A stretch of DNA of 64,000 nucleotides from Rhodococcoides trifolii (GCF_014635345.1 NZ_BMCU01000001.1:620001-684000), one strand, 5' to 3'. Shown: positions 1 to 8,007, counted from the stretch's first letter. A program made the numbers and translations. Notes: generated by a model from the sequence alone, not told the origin.

Positions 1-2
1 TC

Positions 3-698
3 CACCACGCCGTGCATCGCAGCGCGTTCGGCAAGCACCTCGTGAACCAGCCGTTGATGCGCAACGTCCTTGCGGACCTCGCCGTCGAAGCGGAGGCATC
101 CACCACCGCGGCGCTCTGGCTGGCGTCCCTCACCGATCGCGCGTCGAACGGTGACGAGCACGCGCAGAGTCTGCGCCGGGTATCGCTCGCGGTGAGCAAG
201 TACTTCGTATGCAAGCGGGCGCCCATGCATGCCGCGGAAGCTCTCGAATGCCTCGGCGGGAACGGGTATGTCGAGGACTCGCGAATGCCGCGCCTCTACA
301 GAGAGGCACCGCTGATGTCGGTCTGGGAGGGGTCGGGCAACGTGGCGGCACTGGACACGCTGCGCGCCATGGCGAAGGCGCCCGAGTCGTTGCAGGTCTT
401 CTTCGACGAACTCGACTCCGCCGCAGGTCACGACCACCGACTCGATGCTGCGGTGGCGTCCCTGAAGGACGGATTCACGGACTTCTCGACCGTCGAACAC
501 CGAGCCCGCCGACTCGTCGGCGAGATGGCGTTGGCGCTGCAGGGCGCGTTGCTGGTGCGCACCGGACACCCGGCGGTGGCCGATGCGTTCTGCGCGAGCC
601 GGCTCGGCGGCGACTGGGGAAGTGTGTTCGGAACGTTGCCCACGGGCGTCGACACCGCAGCGATCATCGACCGCTCCACCCCGAAAACGAATGCCTGA
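3..698 (+). CDS. Acyl-CoA dehydrogenase, AidB-like (5' truncated by window edge)
   Basis: This is the C-terminal part of an acyl-CoA dehydrogenase-type flavoprotein. The open frame continues to the left edge, so the true start lies outside the window. The segment around 215–360 reads ALECLGGNGYVED, then LYREAPLMSVWEGSGN, which is the FAD/substrate region typical of the AidB branch (DNA-alkylation-response flavoproteins related to isovaleryl-CoA dehydrogenases). Members of this branch often act on unknown acyl-CoAs or bind DNA, so the substrate cannot be named. The C-terminal helical extension after the Gly-rich motif also fits AidB rather than classical FadE proteins. A GTG at 12 lies inside conserved sequence and is not the real start. 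Confidence 0.85.
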   Translation, partial: HHAVHRSAFGKHLVNQPLMRNVLADLAVEAEASTTAALWLASLTDRASNGDEHAQSLRRVSLAVSKYFVCKRAPMHAAEALECLGGNGYVEDSRMPRLYREAPLMSVWEGSGNVAALDTLRAMAKAPESLQVFFDELDSAAGHDHRLDAAVASLKDGFTDFSTVEHRARRLVGEMALALQGALLVRTGHPAVADAFCASRLGGDWGSVFGTLPTGVDTAAIIDRSTPKTNA

Positions 699-769
699 AA
701 CTGTGGAGGTTCACAGAATATCGCTTCTACCTGCGTAAATACCCGTCAGTGGCGTAGCTTTGTCGACAC

Positions 770-782
770 GGTCACGGTGACC
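770..782. promoter_or_regulatory. Perfect 13-bp palindrome upstream of the 809 gene
   Basis: GGTCAC-G-GTGACC is a perfect inverted repeat with 6-bp arms, flanked by further imperfect symmetry (ACAC on the left, GTGT on the right). It lies 26 bp before the start at 809 in a 110-bp intergenic stretch. It resembles a dimeric repressor operator, but no regulator can be assigned. Confidence 0.35.
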
Positions 783-808
783 TGTGTACCTCCTGTCGGG
801 GAGCGAAG

Positions 809-1093
809 ATGTTCGGTGTCAATACAGGTCAGCTCGCGCTCGTACGCGCGATCTTCAGCGACGAATTCGCCACGGACGGCGTCGATTACGACGCGCTGAT
901 CGACATCGCGCAAGGCGACATCACCGATTGGATCGCCGACCTGCACCACACGGGCCTGTTCACATCCACGGAGTTGGACGCGATGACCTGCCTGTGGCGC
1001 CGCGACCCCGCCGCCCTCGCCTCGATTCTTCTCGGCAGTGCGGACGACCGCGCTGCCCGGCGCGGCGAGCTGGCCCTGGCCGGTGGCCGCTAG
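809..1093 (+). CDS. Small conserved hypothetical protein (94 aa)
   Basis: I do not recognise the family. The 94-residue product is acidic, soluble and probably all-helical, with no signal peptide or membrane segment (it begins MFGVNTGQLALVRAIFSDEF). The ATG at 809 follows the purine-rich stretch GGGGAGCGAAG at suitable spacing, which supports a real translation start. Its end overlaps the end of the convergent DUF5997 gene by 4 bp. Compositional GC bias at third codon positions agrees with coding. It could be a small regulatory or partner protein, but nothing here indicates a role. Confidence 0.55.
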   Translation: MFGVNTGQLALVRAIFSDEFATDGVDYDALIDIAQGDITDWIADLHHTGLFTSTELDAMTCLWRRDPAALASILLGSADDRAARRGELALAGGR

Positions 1094-1500
1094 CGGTTCT
1101 TCGCCGGACGGTTCGACGCCGCCCGCTTGGCTTCGCGATCCGCCTTGATGCGGGCATTGTCCTTCTGAACCTCGATGTAGCTGGCGCGCTCGCGCACCAG
1201 CCATTCCGGCGGATCGGCGTCGAGTTCTGCGATCTGGTCCTCGGTCATCGCGTCGGAGACGCCGCCTCGCGCGAGTCCGGCGTTGGACACGCCCAGCTTC
1301 TGTGCGACCACATCGCGAGGAAACGGTCCGGTACGGCGCAGTTCCTCGAGCCACGACGGGGGAGTCTCGCGCAGCGCGTCGACCTCGGCGCGCGTGATCG
1401 GTGAATTCTGGAACTCCTCGGGCGTCGCGGGAAGATAGATCCCGAGCTTGTTCGCCGCGGTCAGAGGCTTCATCGTCTGCGATTTCTTGTCCGGACTCAC
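1090..1500 (-). CDS. DUF5997 family protein
   Basis: This 136-residue cytoplasmic protein has a conserved central part (TAANKLGIYLPATPEEFQ, then VSRAEVDAL-like and PPSWLEELRRTGPFPRD). I assign it to the actinobacterial family DUF5997 from memory of this pattern. The sequence alternates helical segments with a Lys/Arg-rich C-terminus and has no membrane segment. The function is unknown. It is divergently transcribed from the LysR gene with about 43 bp between the start codons, so the LysR protein may control it, as is usual for divergent LysR pairs. Confidence 0.7.
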   Translation of the reverse strand: MSPDKKSQTMKPLTAANKLGIYLPATPEEFQNSPITRAEVDALRETPPSWLEELRRTGPFPRDVVAQKLGVSNAGLARGGVSDAMTEDQIAELDADPPEWLVRERASYIEVQKDNARIKADREAKRAASNRPAKNR

Positions 1501-1543
1501 GCGCTCACCCTAACGTGCCGTCCCCGTGACCTACGCTGAGCGC

Positions 1544-2470
1544 GTGACCGCCGAGCCCCCCACAGACGCGGAACGCATGCGCTGGTTCGTCGCAGTCGCC
1601 GAGGAACTCAGCTTCTCGCGGGCGGCCAAATCTCTGAACGTTGCTCGTCAACGCCTCAGCGCCGCGGTCATCGAACTGTCGAACGACGCCGGTGAGCCGC
1701 TCTTCGTCCCCGGCGACGGCCCGACCGAGCTCACCGACGCCGGACGCGAACTGTTGCAGCGCGCCAGACTCGCCGTGGCGGACGACGACCTGCGCCGCGC
1801 CGAGGCGGCGGCCGCCGCTCCCGAAGTACCCACTCTGCGCGTCGGATTCGTACCCGGGGTGACGGTGACGAAGTGGACCCGCATCTGGGCGGACCGATTC
1901 CCCGACATCGCCCTGGACGCACTGGTCGTCGAGGCCGACGAGCAGGAAGCCGCGCTCCGCGAGGCCCGCGTCGACGTGTGTTTCGTCCGGACGCCCGTCG
2001 ATCGCGAGGGCCTCAGTGTCGTGTCGCTCTATACCGAGCTGCCGGTGGTCGTGGTGCCGAAGGATCATCCGGTCTCCCTCTTCGCCGACGTCACGCTCGA
2101 CGATCTCGCCGGCGAACAGATCCAGGACACGACCGAAGCCGTCCCGACGATGCTCGAGATGGTCGCCGCCGGAGTCGGCCCGGTGATCCTGCCGCACTCG
2201 TTGGCCCGCCTCCACAGTCGTCGCGACCTGGTCTTCCGCACCGTCACCGACGCCCCGCCGACGCAGATCGCCCTGGCCTGGCGTCACGACGGAACAACCG
2301 AGGTCATCGAGGAGTTCCTAGGAGTAGTCAGGGGACGGTCGCCGCGCAGTTCCCGCTCGCCGCGCACCGCAACCCAAGCCGCACCGAAGGCGCGCAAGGC
2401 TCCCCCGGTGTCCAAGGAGACCAAGCCCAAGAAGAAACCGGCCCCGAAATCTCGTCGGGGCCGCCGGTAG
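1544..2470 (+). CDS. LysR-family transcriptional regulator with basic C-terminal tail
   Basis: The N-terminal winged helix-turn-helix (roughly residues 10–70, with MRWFVAVAEELSFSRAAKSL) is a clear LysR DNA-binding domain. It is followed by a periplasmic-binding-like effector domain to about residue 265 (PTLRVGFVPGVTVTKW, PVVVVPKDHPVSL). I prefer the GTG at 1544 over the GTG at 1526, because the latter leaves only 25 bp to the divergent gene. The last ~40 residues are unusual: they are rich in Lys, Arg, Pro, Ser and Ala (KARKAPP, KPKKKPAPKSRRGRR) and resemble a histone-H1-like tail that could add non-specific DNA affinity. Its likely target is the divergent DUF5997 promoter. Confidence 0.85.
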   Translation: MTAEPPTDAERMRWFVAVAEELSFSRAAKSLNVARQRLSAAVIELSNDAGEPLFVPGDGPTELTDAGRELLQRARLAVADDDLRRAEAAAAAPEVPTLRVGFVPGVTVTKWTRIWADRFPDIALDALVVEADEQEAALREARVDVCFVRTPVDREGLSVVSLYTELPVVVVPKDHPVSLFADVTLDDLAGEQIQDTTEAVPTMLEMVAAGVGPVILPHSLARLHSRRDLVFRTVTDAPPTQIALAWRHDGTTEVIEEFLGVVRGRSPRSSRSPRTATQAAPKARKAPPVSKETKPKKKPAPKSRRGRR

Positions 2471-2483
2471 GAAAGGCTCAGCC

Positions 2484-2924
2484 ATGTCGGATAGAAGCGT
2501 GTCGGATCGAAGCTCGTCGGAACGCACCGTGGCACCCAACGGCGTCATCGCCGTCCAACCTCTGAACAAGCGCCTGCGCGTCACGTTCGCCGGGCAGGAC
2601 GTCGTCGACACCACCGGAGCGATCCATCTTCTCGAGAAGGGCCACCGGCCCACGTATTACATCCCGCTCGCCGACGTGCGCAGCGAGTACCTCGAAGAGA
2701 CGGACACGTCGACGGTCTGCCCACGCAAAGGCACTGCACGTTACTGGAGTCTCGTTGTGGGACAACAGCGTTCGGATGACGCGCTGTGGAGCTACCCCAA
2801 CCACTACGACGACGCGCTGGACCTGTCCGACTACGTGTCCTTCTACTGGGACCGCGTCGACGAGTGGTTCGAGGACGAGGCTCCGATCACCGAGCCGTCG
2901 ACCCCTGCAGGGTCGGCGCTCTAG
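2484..2924 (+). CDS. DUF427 domain-containing protein
   Basis: This is a 146-residue protein of the DUF427 family. It is recognised by RVTFAGQDVVDTTGAIHLLE, by PTYYIPLADVR, by the CPRKGTARYWSL segment, and by the C-terminal SFYWDRVDEWFEDE. DUF427 proteins form small beta-rich folds of unknown biochemical function and are common in actinobacteria. The gene begins 13 bp after the LysR stop codon and ends 30 bp before the response-regulator/flavoprotein gene. It may therefore be co-transcribed with either. No catalytic residues can be assigned. Confidence 0.85.
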   Translation: MSDRSVSDRSSSERTVAPNGVIAVQPLNKRLRVTFAGQDVVDTTGAIHLLEKGHRPTYYIPLADVRSEYLEETDTSTVCPRKGTARYWSLVVGQQRSDDALWSYPNHYDDALDLSDYVSFYWDRVDEWFEDEAPITEPSTPAGSAL

Positions 2925-2954
2925 GTTCATAATCGTGTCTGTCGAGAGGGACTT

Positions 2955-4631
2955 GTGACACAACCTGCGCAACAGAGCAAACCTGCGATTCTCACCGTCG
3001 ACGACGACCCGGGAGTCTCACGAGCAGTGGCGCGCGACCTCCGCAAGCGCTACGGCGAGAAGTATCGGATCATTCGGGCGGAATCGGGCGCATCGGCCAT
3101 CGACGCACTCAAGCAGATGAAGTTGCGTGGGGACGCGGTCGCCGTGATCCTCGCGGACTACCGGATGCCGGCGATGAGCGGAATCGAGTTCCTGGAGAAG
3201 GCCATCGATCTGTATCCGATGGCTCGGCGCATTCTCCTGACGGCGTACGCGGACACCGATGCGGCGATCGAGGCCATCAATGTGGTCGACCTCGATCACT
3301 ACCTCCTCAAGCCGTGGGATCCACCGGAGGAAAAGCTGTACCCGGTGGTCGACTCACTGCTCGACGTGTGGGCCACATCGGATTTCCGCCCTGCGGAAGA
3401 AACGAAGATCATCGGTCACCGGTGGGCGTCTCGCTCGTCGGACATGCGCGAGTTCCTGGCGCGCAACCAGCTCGCCTACCGGTGGTACATGTCGGACGAA
3501 CCCGAGGGACAGCGGTTGCTGTCGGCGGCGGGACTCGACGGCAGCCGGTTGCCGGTCGTGGTGTGCGCCGACGGTCAGTGTCTCGTCGAACCGAGCGACG
3601 CCGAGCTCGGCACCCATCTCGGGCTCAACACGTCGCCGTCGGAGAAGTTCTACGACCTCGTCGTCGTGGGCGGCGGACCGGCCGGTCTCGGCGCCGCCGT
3701 CTACGGTGCGTCCGAAGGTCTACGCACCGCGTTGATCGAACGGACGGCGACCGGCGGCCAAGCAGGTCAAAGTTCACGCATCGAGAACTACCTCGGGTTT
3801 CCCGACGGCGTCTCGGGGTCGCAGCTCGCCGACCGGGCGCGGCGTCAAGCCACTCGCTTCGGCGCCGAACTCATCACCACGAAGGACGTGGTCGCACTCG
3901 AGGTCAACGGATCGGCCCGCACGGTGCGATTCGCGGACGGCGACTCCGTCGACGCGCACACCGTGATCCTCGCGACGGGTGTGTCGTACCGTCGGCACCC
4001 GGCCGCGGGAATCGACGATTTCTCCGGCCGCGGGGTGTTCTACGGATCGGCAGTGACCGAGGCGCCGCGGTGCACCGATCAGGACGTCTACATCGTCGGC
4101 GGTGCCAACTCGGCCGGTCAAGCCGCGATGTTCCTCGCGCGCGGCGCCAAGTCCGTCACCATCGTGGTGCGCGCACCGTCGTTGGAAGCCTCGATGTCGT
4201 ACTACCTGATCCAGCAGATCGAGAACAACCCGCGAATCTCCGTGCGCACCTGCAGCGAGGTGATCGGGGTATCGGGCGACGATCACCTCGAGTCGATCGT
4301 GCTGCGTAACAACGCGACCGAGACCGAAGAAACTGTCGACGCCGGATTCCTCTTCCTGTTCATCGGCGCGGCCCCCCGGACCGACTGGCTCGACGGCGTC
4401 GTCGTGCGAGACGAGCACGGGTTCGTCGTCTCCGGCCCGGATCTGACCGTCGACGGACAGCGGCCCGCCGGGTGGAACCTCGATCGACAGCCGCACCACC
4501 TCGAGACCAGCGTCCCCGGCATCTTCGCGGCGGGTGACGTGCGCTCGGACTCAGCCAAGCGCGTCGCGTCGGCCGTCGGTGAAGGCGCCATGGCCGTCAT
4601 GCTCGTGCACCGCTATCTGACGTCTTCGTGA
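2955..4631 (+). CDS. Response regulator fused to thioredoxin-reductase-like flavoprotein
   Basis: Residues 8–140 form a CheY-like receiver with the acidic pocket D16–D18, the phospho-acceptor D68 in ADYRMP, T96 and K119 in LLKPWD. Residues ~150–225 look like a degenerate glutaredoxin/thioredoxin fold without an active CxxC. Residues ~232–558 are a two-dinucleotide-domain FAD/NAD(P)H oxidoreductase of the thioredoxin-reductase type (VVVGGGPAGLGAAVYG, IVGGANSAGQAA, GIFAAGDVR). The catalytic CxxC normally found in the NADPH domain is missing: the matching place reads GSAVTEAPRC (364–373) with one Cys only. So it is a flavoprotein of unknown electron acceptor, probably gated by phosphorylation from the kinase encoded 13 bp downstream. 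The GTG start follows GAGAGGGA. Confidence 0.9.
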   Translation: MTQPAQQSKPAILTVDDDPGVSRAVARDLRKRYGEKYRIIRAESGASAIDALKQMKLRGDAVAVILADYRMPAMSGIEFLEKAIDLYPMARRILLTAYADTDAAIEAINVVDLDHYLLKPWDPPEEKLYPVVDSLLDVWATSDFRPAEETKIIGHRWASRSSDMREFLARNQLAYRWYMSDEPEGQRLLSAAGLDGSRLPVVVCADGQCLVEPSDAELGTHLGLNTSPSEKFYDLVVVGGGPAGLGAAVYGASEGLRTALIERTATGGQAGQSSRIENYLGFPDGVSGSQLADRARRQATRFGAELITTKDVVALEVNGSARTVRFADGDSVDAHTVILATGVSYRRHPAAGIDDFSGRGVFYGSAVTEAPRCTDQDVYIVGGANSAGQAAMFLARGAKSVTIVVRAPSLEASMSYYLIQQIENNPRISVRTCSEVIGVSGDDHLESIVLRNNATETEETVDAGFLFLFIGAAPRTDWLDGVVVRDEHGFVVSGPDLTVDGQRPAGWNLDRQPHHLETSVPGIFAAGDVRSDSAKRVASAVGEGAMAVMLVHRYLTSS

Positions 4632-4644
4632 GAAGGAACAGCTC

Positions 4645-6120
4645 ATGACCGAGCTTGCTTGTAGCCCACAGGAATTGAAGACACTCTTCCTGTTCGAAAG
4701 CCTCACCGACCACCAGCTCGAGCAGCTGTGCGAGAACGGCCACGTCGAGATGATCGAACCGGGCCCGGTGTACTCCGAATCAGACCTGGCCACGTGCTTC
4801 TACGTGCTGATCGAGGGGGAGTTGGTGCTGTCCAAGCTCTCCGGGGGCGACGAGGTCGAAATCAACCGGACCTCGCAGCGCGGCGTCTACTCCGGTGCGT
4901 GGCAGGCCTACCTCGGCGACCGCGCGCCGCAGAACTACCAGGGCTCGATGCGCGTGACACGGCCGTCGAAGTTCTTCGTGCTGGACGCGGAGAAGTTCGG
5001 TCCGCTGGTACGCGAATGGTTCCCGATGGCCGTACACCTGCTCGAAGGACTGTTCTTCGGAAACCAGAACAGCAAGCAGGTGCTCGACCAGCGTGAGAGG
5101 TTGCTCGCCCTCGGCTCGCTGTCCGCAGGGCTGACCCACGAGCTGAACAACCCGGCCGCGGCCGCAGTACGAGCCACGGTGTCGCTGCGGGACCGGGTGT
5201 CCCACATGCGGCACAAGCTGGGGATGATCGCGTCGGGCGTCTACTCGCCCGAGACCATGGCCACGCTGGTTCGGCTCCAGGAGGAAGCCGCCGACCTGGT
5301 GGCGAAGGCGCCGGATCTGTCGCCGATGGAGGCGTCGGACCGCGAGGACGAACTGGGTGACTGGTTCGAAGCGCGCGGAATCTCCGGCGGCTGGGACCTC
5401 GCGGCGACGTTCGTGCAAGCCGGGATGGACGTGCCGTGGCTCGAACGCGTGGTGGCGAGCGTGGACAACGACGACACCGTCGAAGGCGCCATTCGGTGGC
5501 TGAACTACACGGTCGAGACCGAGTTGCTCATGAACGAGATCGCGGACTCCACGACCCGCGTCTCGACGCTGGTGAACGCCGCCAAGCAGTACTCGCAGAT
5601 GGACCGTGCGCCGTACCAGCGCGTCGACCTCCGTGGGCTGCTCAAGAGCACCCTGGTGATGCTCGGTCGCAAGATCGGCGACGACGTGACGGTGGTCAAG
5701 GAATTCGACCCGACGCTCCCGTTGGTCCCCTGCTACGCCGCCGAGTTGAACCAGGTCTGGACCAACCTCATCGTGAACGCGGTGCAGGCGATGGACGGTC
5801 ACGGAACTCTGACCATCCGCACGCGCCGCGAGCGCGACCAGGCCGTCATCGAGATCTGCGACACCGGACCCGGGGTCCCGGAGAACATTCGGTCACGGAT
5901 CTTCGAACCCTTCTTCACGACGAAGGCAGTCGGCGAGGGAACCGGTCTGGGGCTGGACATCTCCTGGCGCATCGTGGTGAAAAAGCACAAAGGTGACCTG
6001 AGGGTCGAATCGGAACCGGGAAACACCCGTTTTCAGGTCCGAATTCCCCTCGATCCAGAGCCGGGAACCGATGTCCCGGTCGCCGAAGGTTTCGACGACC
6101 CCGTAATCGAAGGGAAATAG
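4645..6120 (+). CDS. Histidine kinase with N-terminal cyclic-nucleotide-binding-like domain
   Basis: This is a soluble sensor kinase of 491 residues. Residues ~12–140 form a CNMP-binding/CRP-like beta-roll (LFLFESLTDHQLEQLCENG, FYVLIEGELVLSKL). Then come a dimerisation/H-box with LSAGLTHELNNP (H165), an N-box NQVWTNLIVNAVQAM (369–383), G1 DTGPGVP (406 on) and G2 GEGTGLGL (430–437). No membrane segments are present, so the signal is intracellular, such as a nucleotide or redox ligand. It sits 13 bp after the receiver–flavoprotein gene and 6 bp before the zinc-finger gene. It almost certainly phosphorylates that receiver. The ATG follows AGAAGGA at good spacing. Confidence 0.92.
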   Translation: MTELACSPQELKTLFLFESLTDHQLEQLCENGHVEMIEPGPVYSESDLATCFYVLIEGELVLSKLSGGDEVEINRTSQRGVYSGAWQAYLGDRAPQNYQGSMRVTRPSKFFVLDAEKFGPLVREWFPMAVHLLEGLFFGNQNSKQVLDQRERLLALGSLSAGLTHELNNPAAAAVRATVSLRDRVSHMRHKLGMIASGVYSPETMATLVRLQEEAADLVAKAPDLSPMEASDREDELGDWFEARGISGGWDLAATFVQAGMDVPWLERVVASVDNDDTVEGAIRWLNYTVETELLMNEIADSTTRVSTLVNAAKQYSQMDRAPYQRVDLRGLLKSTLVMLGRKIGDDVTVVKEFDPTLPLVPCYAAELNQVWTNLIVNAVQAMDGHGTLTIRTRRERDQAVIEICDTGPGVPENIRSRIFEPFFTTKAVGEGTGLGLDISWRIVVKKHKGDLRVESEPGNTRFQVRIPLDPEPGTDVPVAEGFDDPVIEGK

Positions 6121-6126
6121 CAACTC

Positions 6127-6474
6127 ATGGCCGACATAGAGGGAATCGACGTGTCCGTGGCGCCCAGCGGTCCGGGGTGCGTCGAGTGCGACAGCAGCGG
6201 CGGCTGGTGGTTCCACCTCCGGCGCTGCGCCCAGTGCGGTCACATCGGGTGTTGTGACTCCTCACCCTCGCAGCACGCGAGCGCCCACGCAGCCGGCACC
6301 GGGCACCCGATCGTGCGCAGCTACGAACCGGGCGAGGAGTGGTTCTACAGCTACACCACCGAAGAGATGTACTACGGACCGGAACTTCCTGCGCCGCAAC
6401 ATCATCCGTTGGAACAGACCACGCCGGGTCCCGCGGACAGGGTTCCCCGGAACTGGCAGTCGCTCATTCACTGA
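6127..6474 (+). CDS. UBP-type zinc-finger protein
   Basis: A 115-residue protein made almost entirely of one UBP-type zinc finger (the ZnF found in eukaryotic ubiquitin-specific proteases and HDAC6). Likely ligands are C18, C21, C34, C37, C42, H50, H54 and H60, in the order CVEC, RRCAQCGHIGCC, QHASAHAAGTGHP. A short acidic/aromatic C-terminus (EEWFYSYTTEEMYYGPEL) follows. In eukaryotes this fold binds the free C-terminal GlyGly of ubiquitin; its bacterial ligand is not known. It is the last gene of the kinase/flavoprotein set, only 6 bp after the kinase stop, so it is probably a partner or output of that system. Confidence 0.9.
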   Translation: MADIEGIDVSVAPSGPGCVECDSSGGWWFHLRRCAQCGHIGCCDSSPSQHASAHAAGTGHPIVRSYEPGEEWFYSYTTEEMYYGPELPAPQHHPLEQTTPGPADRVPRNWQSLIH

Positions 6475-6551
6475 CCGAACGGCTTCGACAGGGTACTGTG
6501 CCGGGTGCGGCTCGCCGCATTCCACGCACCATCTCTTCCCAGGAGCCATCT

Positions 6552-7067
6552 GTGCCCACCCGTTTCCTTTCTTCCATCTCTCGCAAGACAATCCGCCTGG
6601 CTTCGATGGTGACGATCAGCGTCGGCCTCGTGGTCGGCGGCGCCGCACTCGGTTCCGGGGTTGCCTCGGCTGCGCCCGTCACGTGTTCATCTCCCCCGTC
6701 CGCCAACGACATTCGCGTCAACGGCGTGGCGAGCTGCGGCGCGCAGGCCACCGGAGTCGGCGTCGCCAATGCCACCGCGTCGGAGAGCGGCACCGCGGTC
6801 AGCGTGGCCGACGCCGGCGGGCAGTCCACGGCGTACGCCACCGGATTCGGCACCGCGCTCAGTTCGGTGATCGGGCAGGGAACCGCGTACGCCATCTCGA
6901 TCGGCGGCGGTATCACGCAGTCCCAGGCCGTCGACGGAAACACCACTGTCGCCATTGCCGGATTCGGCGGCGGCGCCACCGCGGTGGCAGCGGGTGTGAA
7001 TTGCGAAGGCGTCAACTCCTTCGCATTCAACGCACGCACGGGAATGGCGTGCATCGCAGGAAGCTGA
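6552..7067 (+). CDS. Secreted Gly/Ala-rich protein with signal peptide
   Basis: I chose the GTG at 6552 because AGGAG (6541–6545) sits 6 bp upstream and because the frame then begins with a textbook Sec signal peptide (RKTIRLASMVTISVGLVVGG, cleavage near ASA-AP, about residue 41). The mature part (~130 residues) is rich in Gly, Ala, Thr and Ser and has repeated short beta-like segments (GQSTAYATGFG, GQGTAYAISIGG). It has a few Cys (TCSSPP, SCGAQ, NCEG, MACIAGS) that could make two disulfides. I do not recognise a function; a cell-wall or exported structural protein is the most that can be said. The frame is open further upstream, but that extension overlaps the zinc-finger gene and lacks a signal. 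Confidence 0.75.
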   Translation: MPTRFLSSISRKTIRLASMVTISVGLVVGGAALGSGVASAAPVTCSSPPSANDIRVNGVASCGAQATGVGVANATASESGTAVSVADAGGQSTAYATGFGTALSSVIGQGTAYAISIGGGITQSQAVDGNTTVAIAGFGGGATAVAAGVNCEGVNSFAFNARTGMACIAGS

Positions 7068-7093
7068 CGCTCACGGTGTTCTAGCCTCTGGGC

Positions 7094-7966
7094 ATGGGTG
7101 ACTCCGTTCTCGCAATTGCGTGCGCGCTCGCCGCTGCACTGTGTATTGCAGTCGGAACCGTCGTTCGGCAACGATCGGCGTCCGAGGTCGGCGACCACGA
7201 GGTCGGCGCCCTCGGGCCCATCACCACGCTCGTGCGCAAGCCCTCGTGGTGGGTCGGCACGATCGTCGGATTCGGCGGGTATGCGTTTCAGGCCGCGGCT
7301 CTCGGCCTCGGATCGCTCCTGCTGGTTCAACCATTGTTGGTGCTGTCCTTGCTGTTCGCGCTGCCACTCGGCGCGCGATTCTCGGGACGACCCGTGCGCG
7401 GAATCGACTGGCTGTGGGCGGCAGCGCTCACGGTGTCCATTGCCATCCTCGTGGTGGTCGGCGACCCCCGGCCCGGTGTCGAACGAGCCGAGACCAAGCA
7501 CTGGATCGTCATCTGCCTCGTCGGCCTGCCCTTCGTCGCACTCTGCCTGTGGGGTTCGCGCCACGGCAGCCGCAACCGCCGGGCGCTGTTGCTCGGGCTC
7601 GCCGGCGGTGCACTCTTCGGCGTCGCCGCCGTGCTGACCAAGGGTGTGGTGCACCTCGCCGGACGCGGAATCGTCCCCGTGATCGGCTCGTTCGAGCTTT
7701 ACGCCCTCATCGTGGTCGCCGTCGTGGCCATCGCCATCCAGCAGTCCGCCTTCCAGGTCGGGGCTCTGCAGGCGTCGCTGCCCGCGACCACCGTGATGGA
7801 ACCACTGGTGGCCTCCATGCTCGGGTTCGTGGTGCTCGGGGAGTACCTGCATGCGGACCGTGCGGTGTCGGCCGTTCTAGTCGCAGCTTTGGCGGCGATG
7901 ATCGCAGCAGCGGTGGCCTTGGCGCGGGGGGCGGGTTCGCACGAGGCCGACTCGGTGTCCGCCTGA
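7094..7966 (+). CDS. DMT-superfamily (EamA-like) membrane transporter
   Basis: This is a polytopic inner-membrane protein of 290 residues with about 9–10 hydrophobic helices and almost no soluble part. Two related halves can be seen (VGTIVGFGGYAFQAAALGLGS in the first, FQVGALQASLPATTVMEPLV in the second), as in drug/metabolite transporters. The motif LPATTVMEPLVASMLG with GEYL shortly after is typical of the last helices of EamA-like proteins. The substrate is unknown. The gene begins 26 bp after the secreted-protein gene and is followed at 41 bp by the HAD phosphatase. Confidence 0.8.
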   Translation: MGDSVLAIACALAAALCIAVGTVVRQRSASEVGDHEVGALGPITTLVRKPSWWVGTIVGFGGYAFQAAALGLGSLLLVQPLLVLSLLFALPLGARFSGRPVRGIDWLWAAALTVSIAILVVVGDPRPGVERAETKHWIVICLVGLPFVALCLWGSRHGSRNRRALLLGLAGGALFGVAAVLTKGVVHLAGRGIVPVIGSFELYALIVVAVVAIAIQQSAFQVGALQASLPATTVMEPLVASMLGFVVLGEYLHADRAVSAVLVAALAAMIAAAVALARGAGSHEADSVSA

Positions 7967-8007
7967 CTCGTCCGGCACCCACGCCCGACCGCCACTACTC
8001 TGCTTGC

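Noticed and set aside
6339..6551. Upstream extension of the secreted-protein frame
   Set aside because: It overlaps the zinc-finger gene and would bury the signal peptide; the GTG at 6552 has a good ribosome-binding site.
7120..8007. Long upstream extension of the HAD phosphatase frame
   Set aside because: It overlaps the DMT transporter and is Arg-rich; homology begins at the ATG at 8008.
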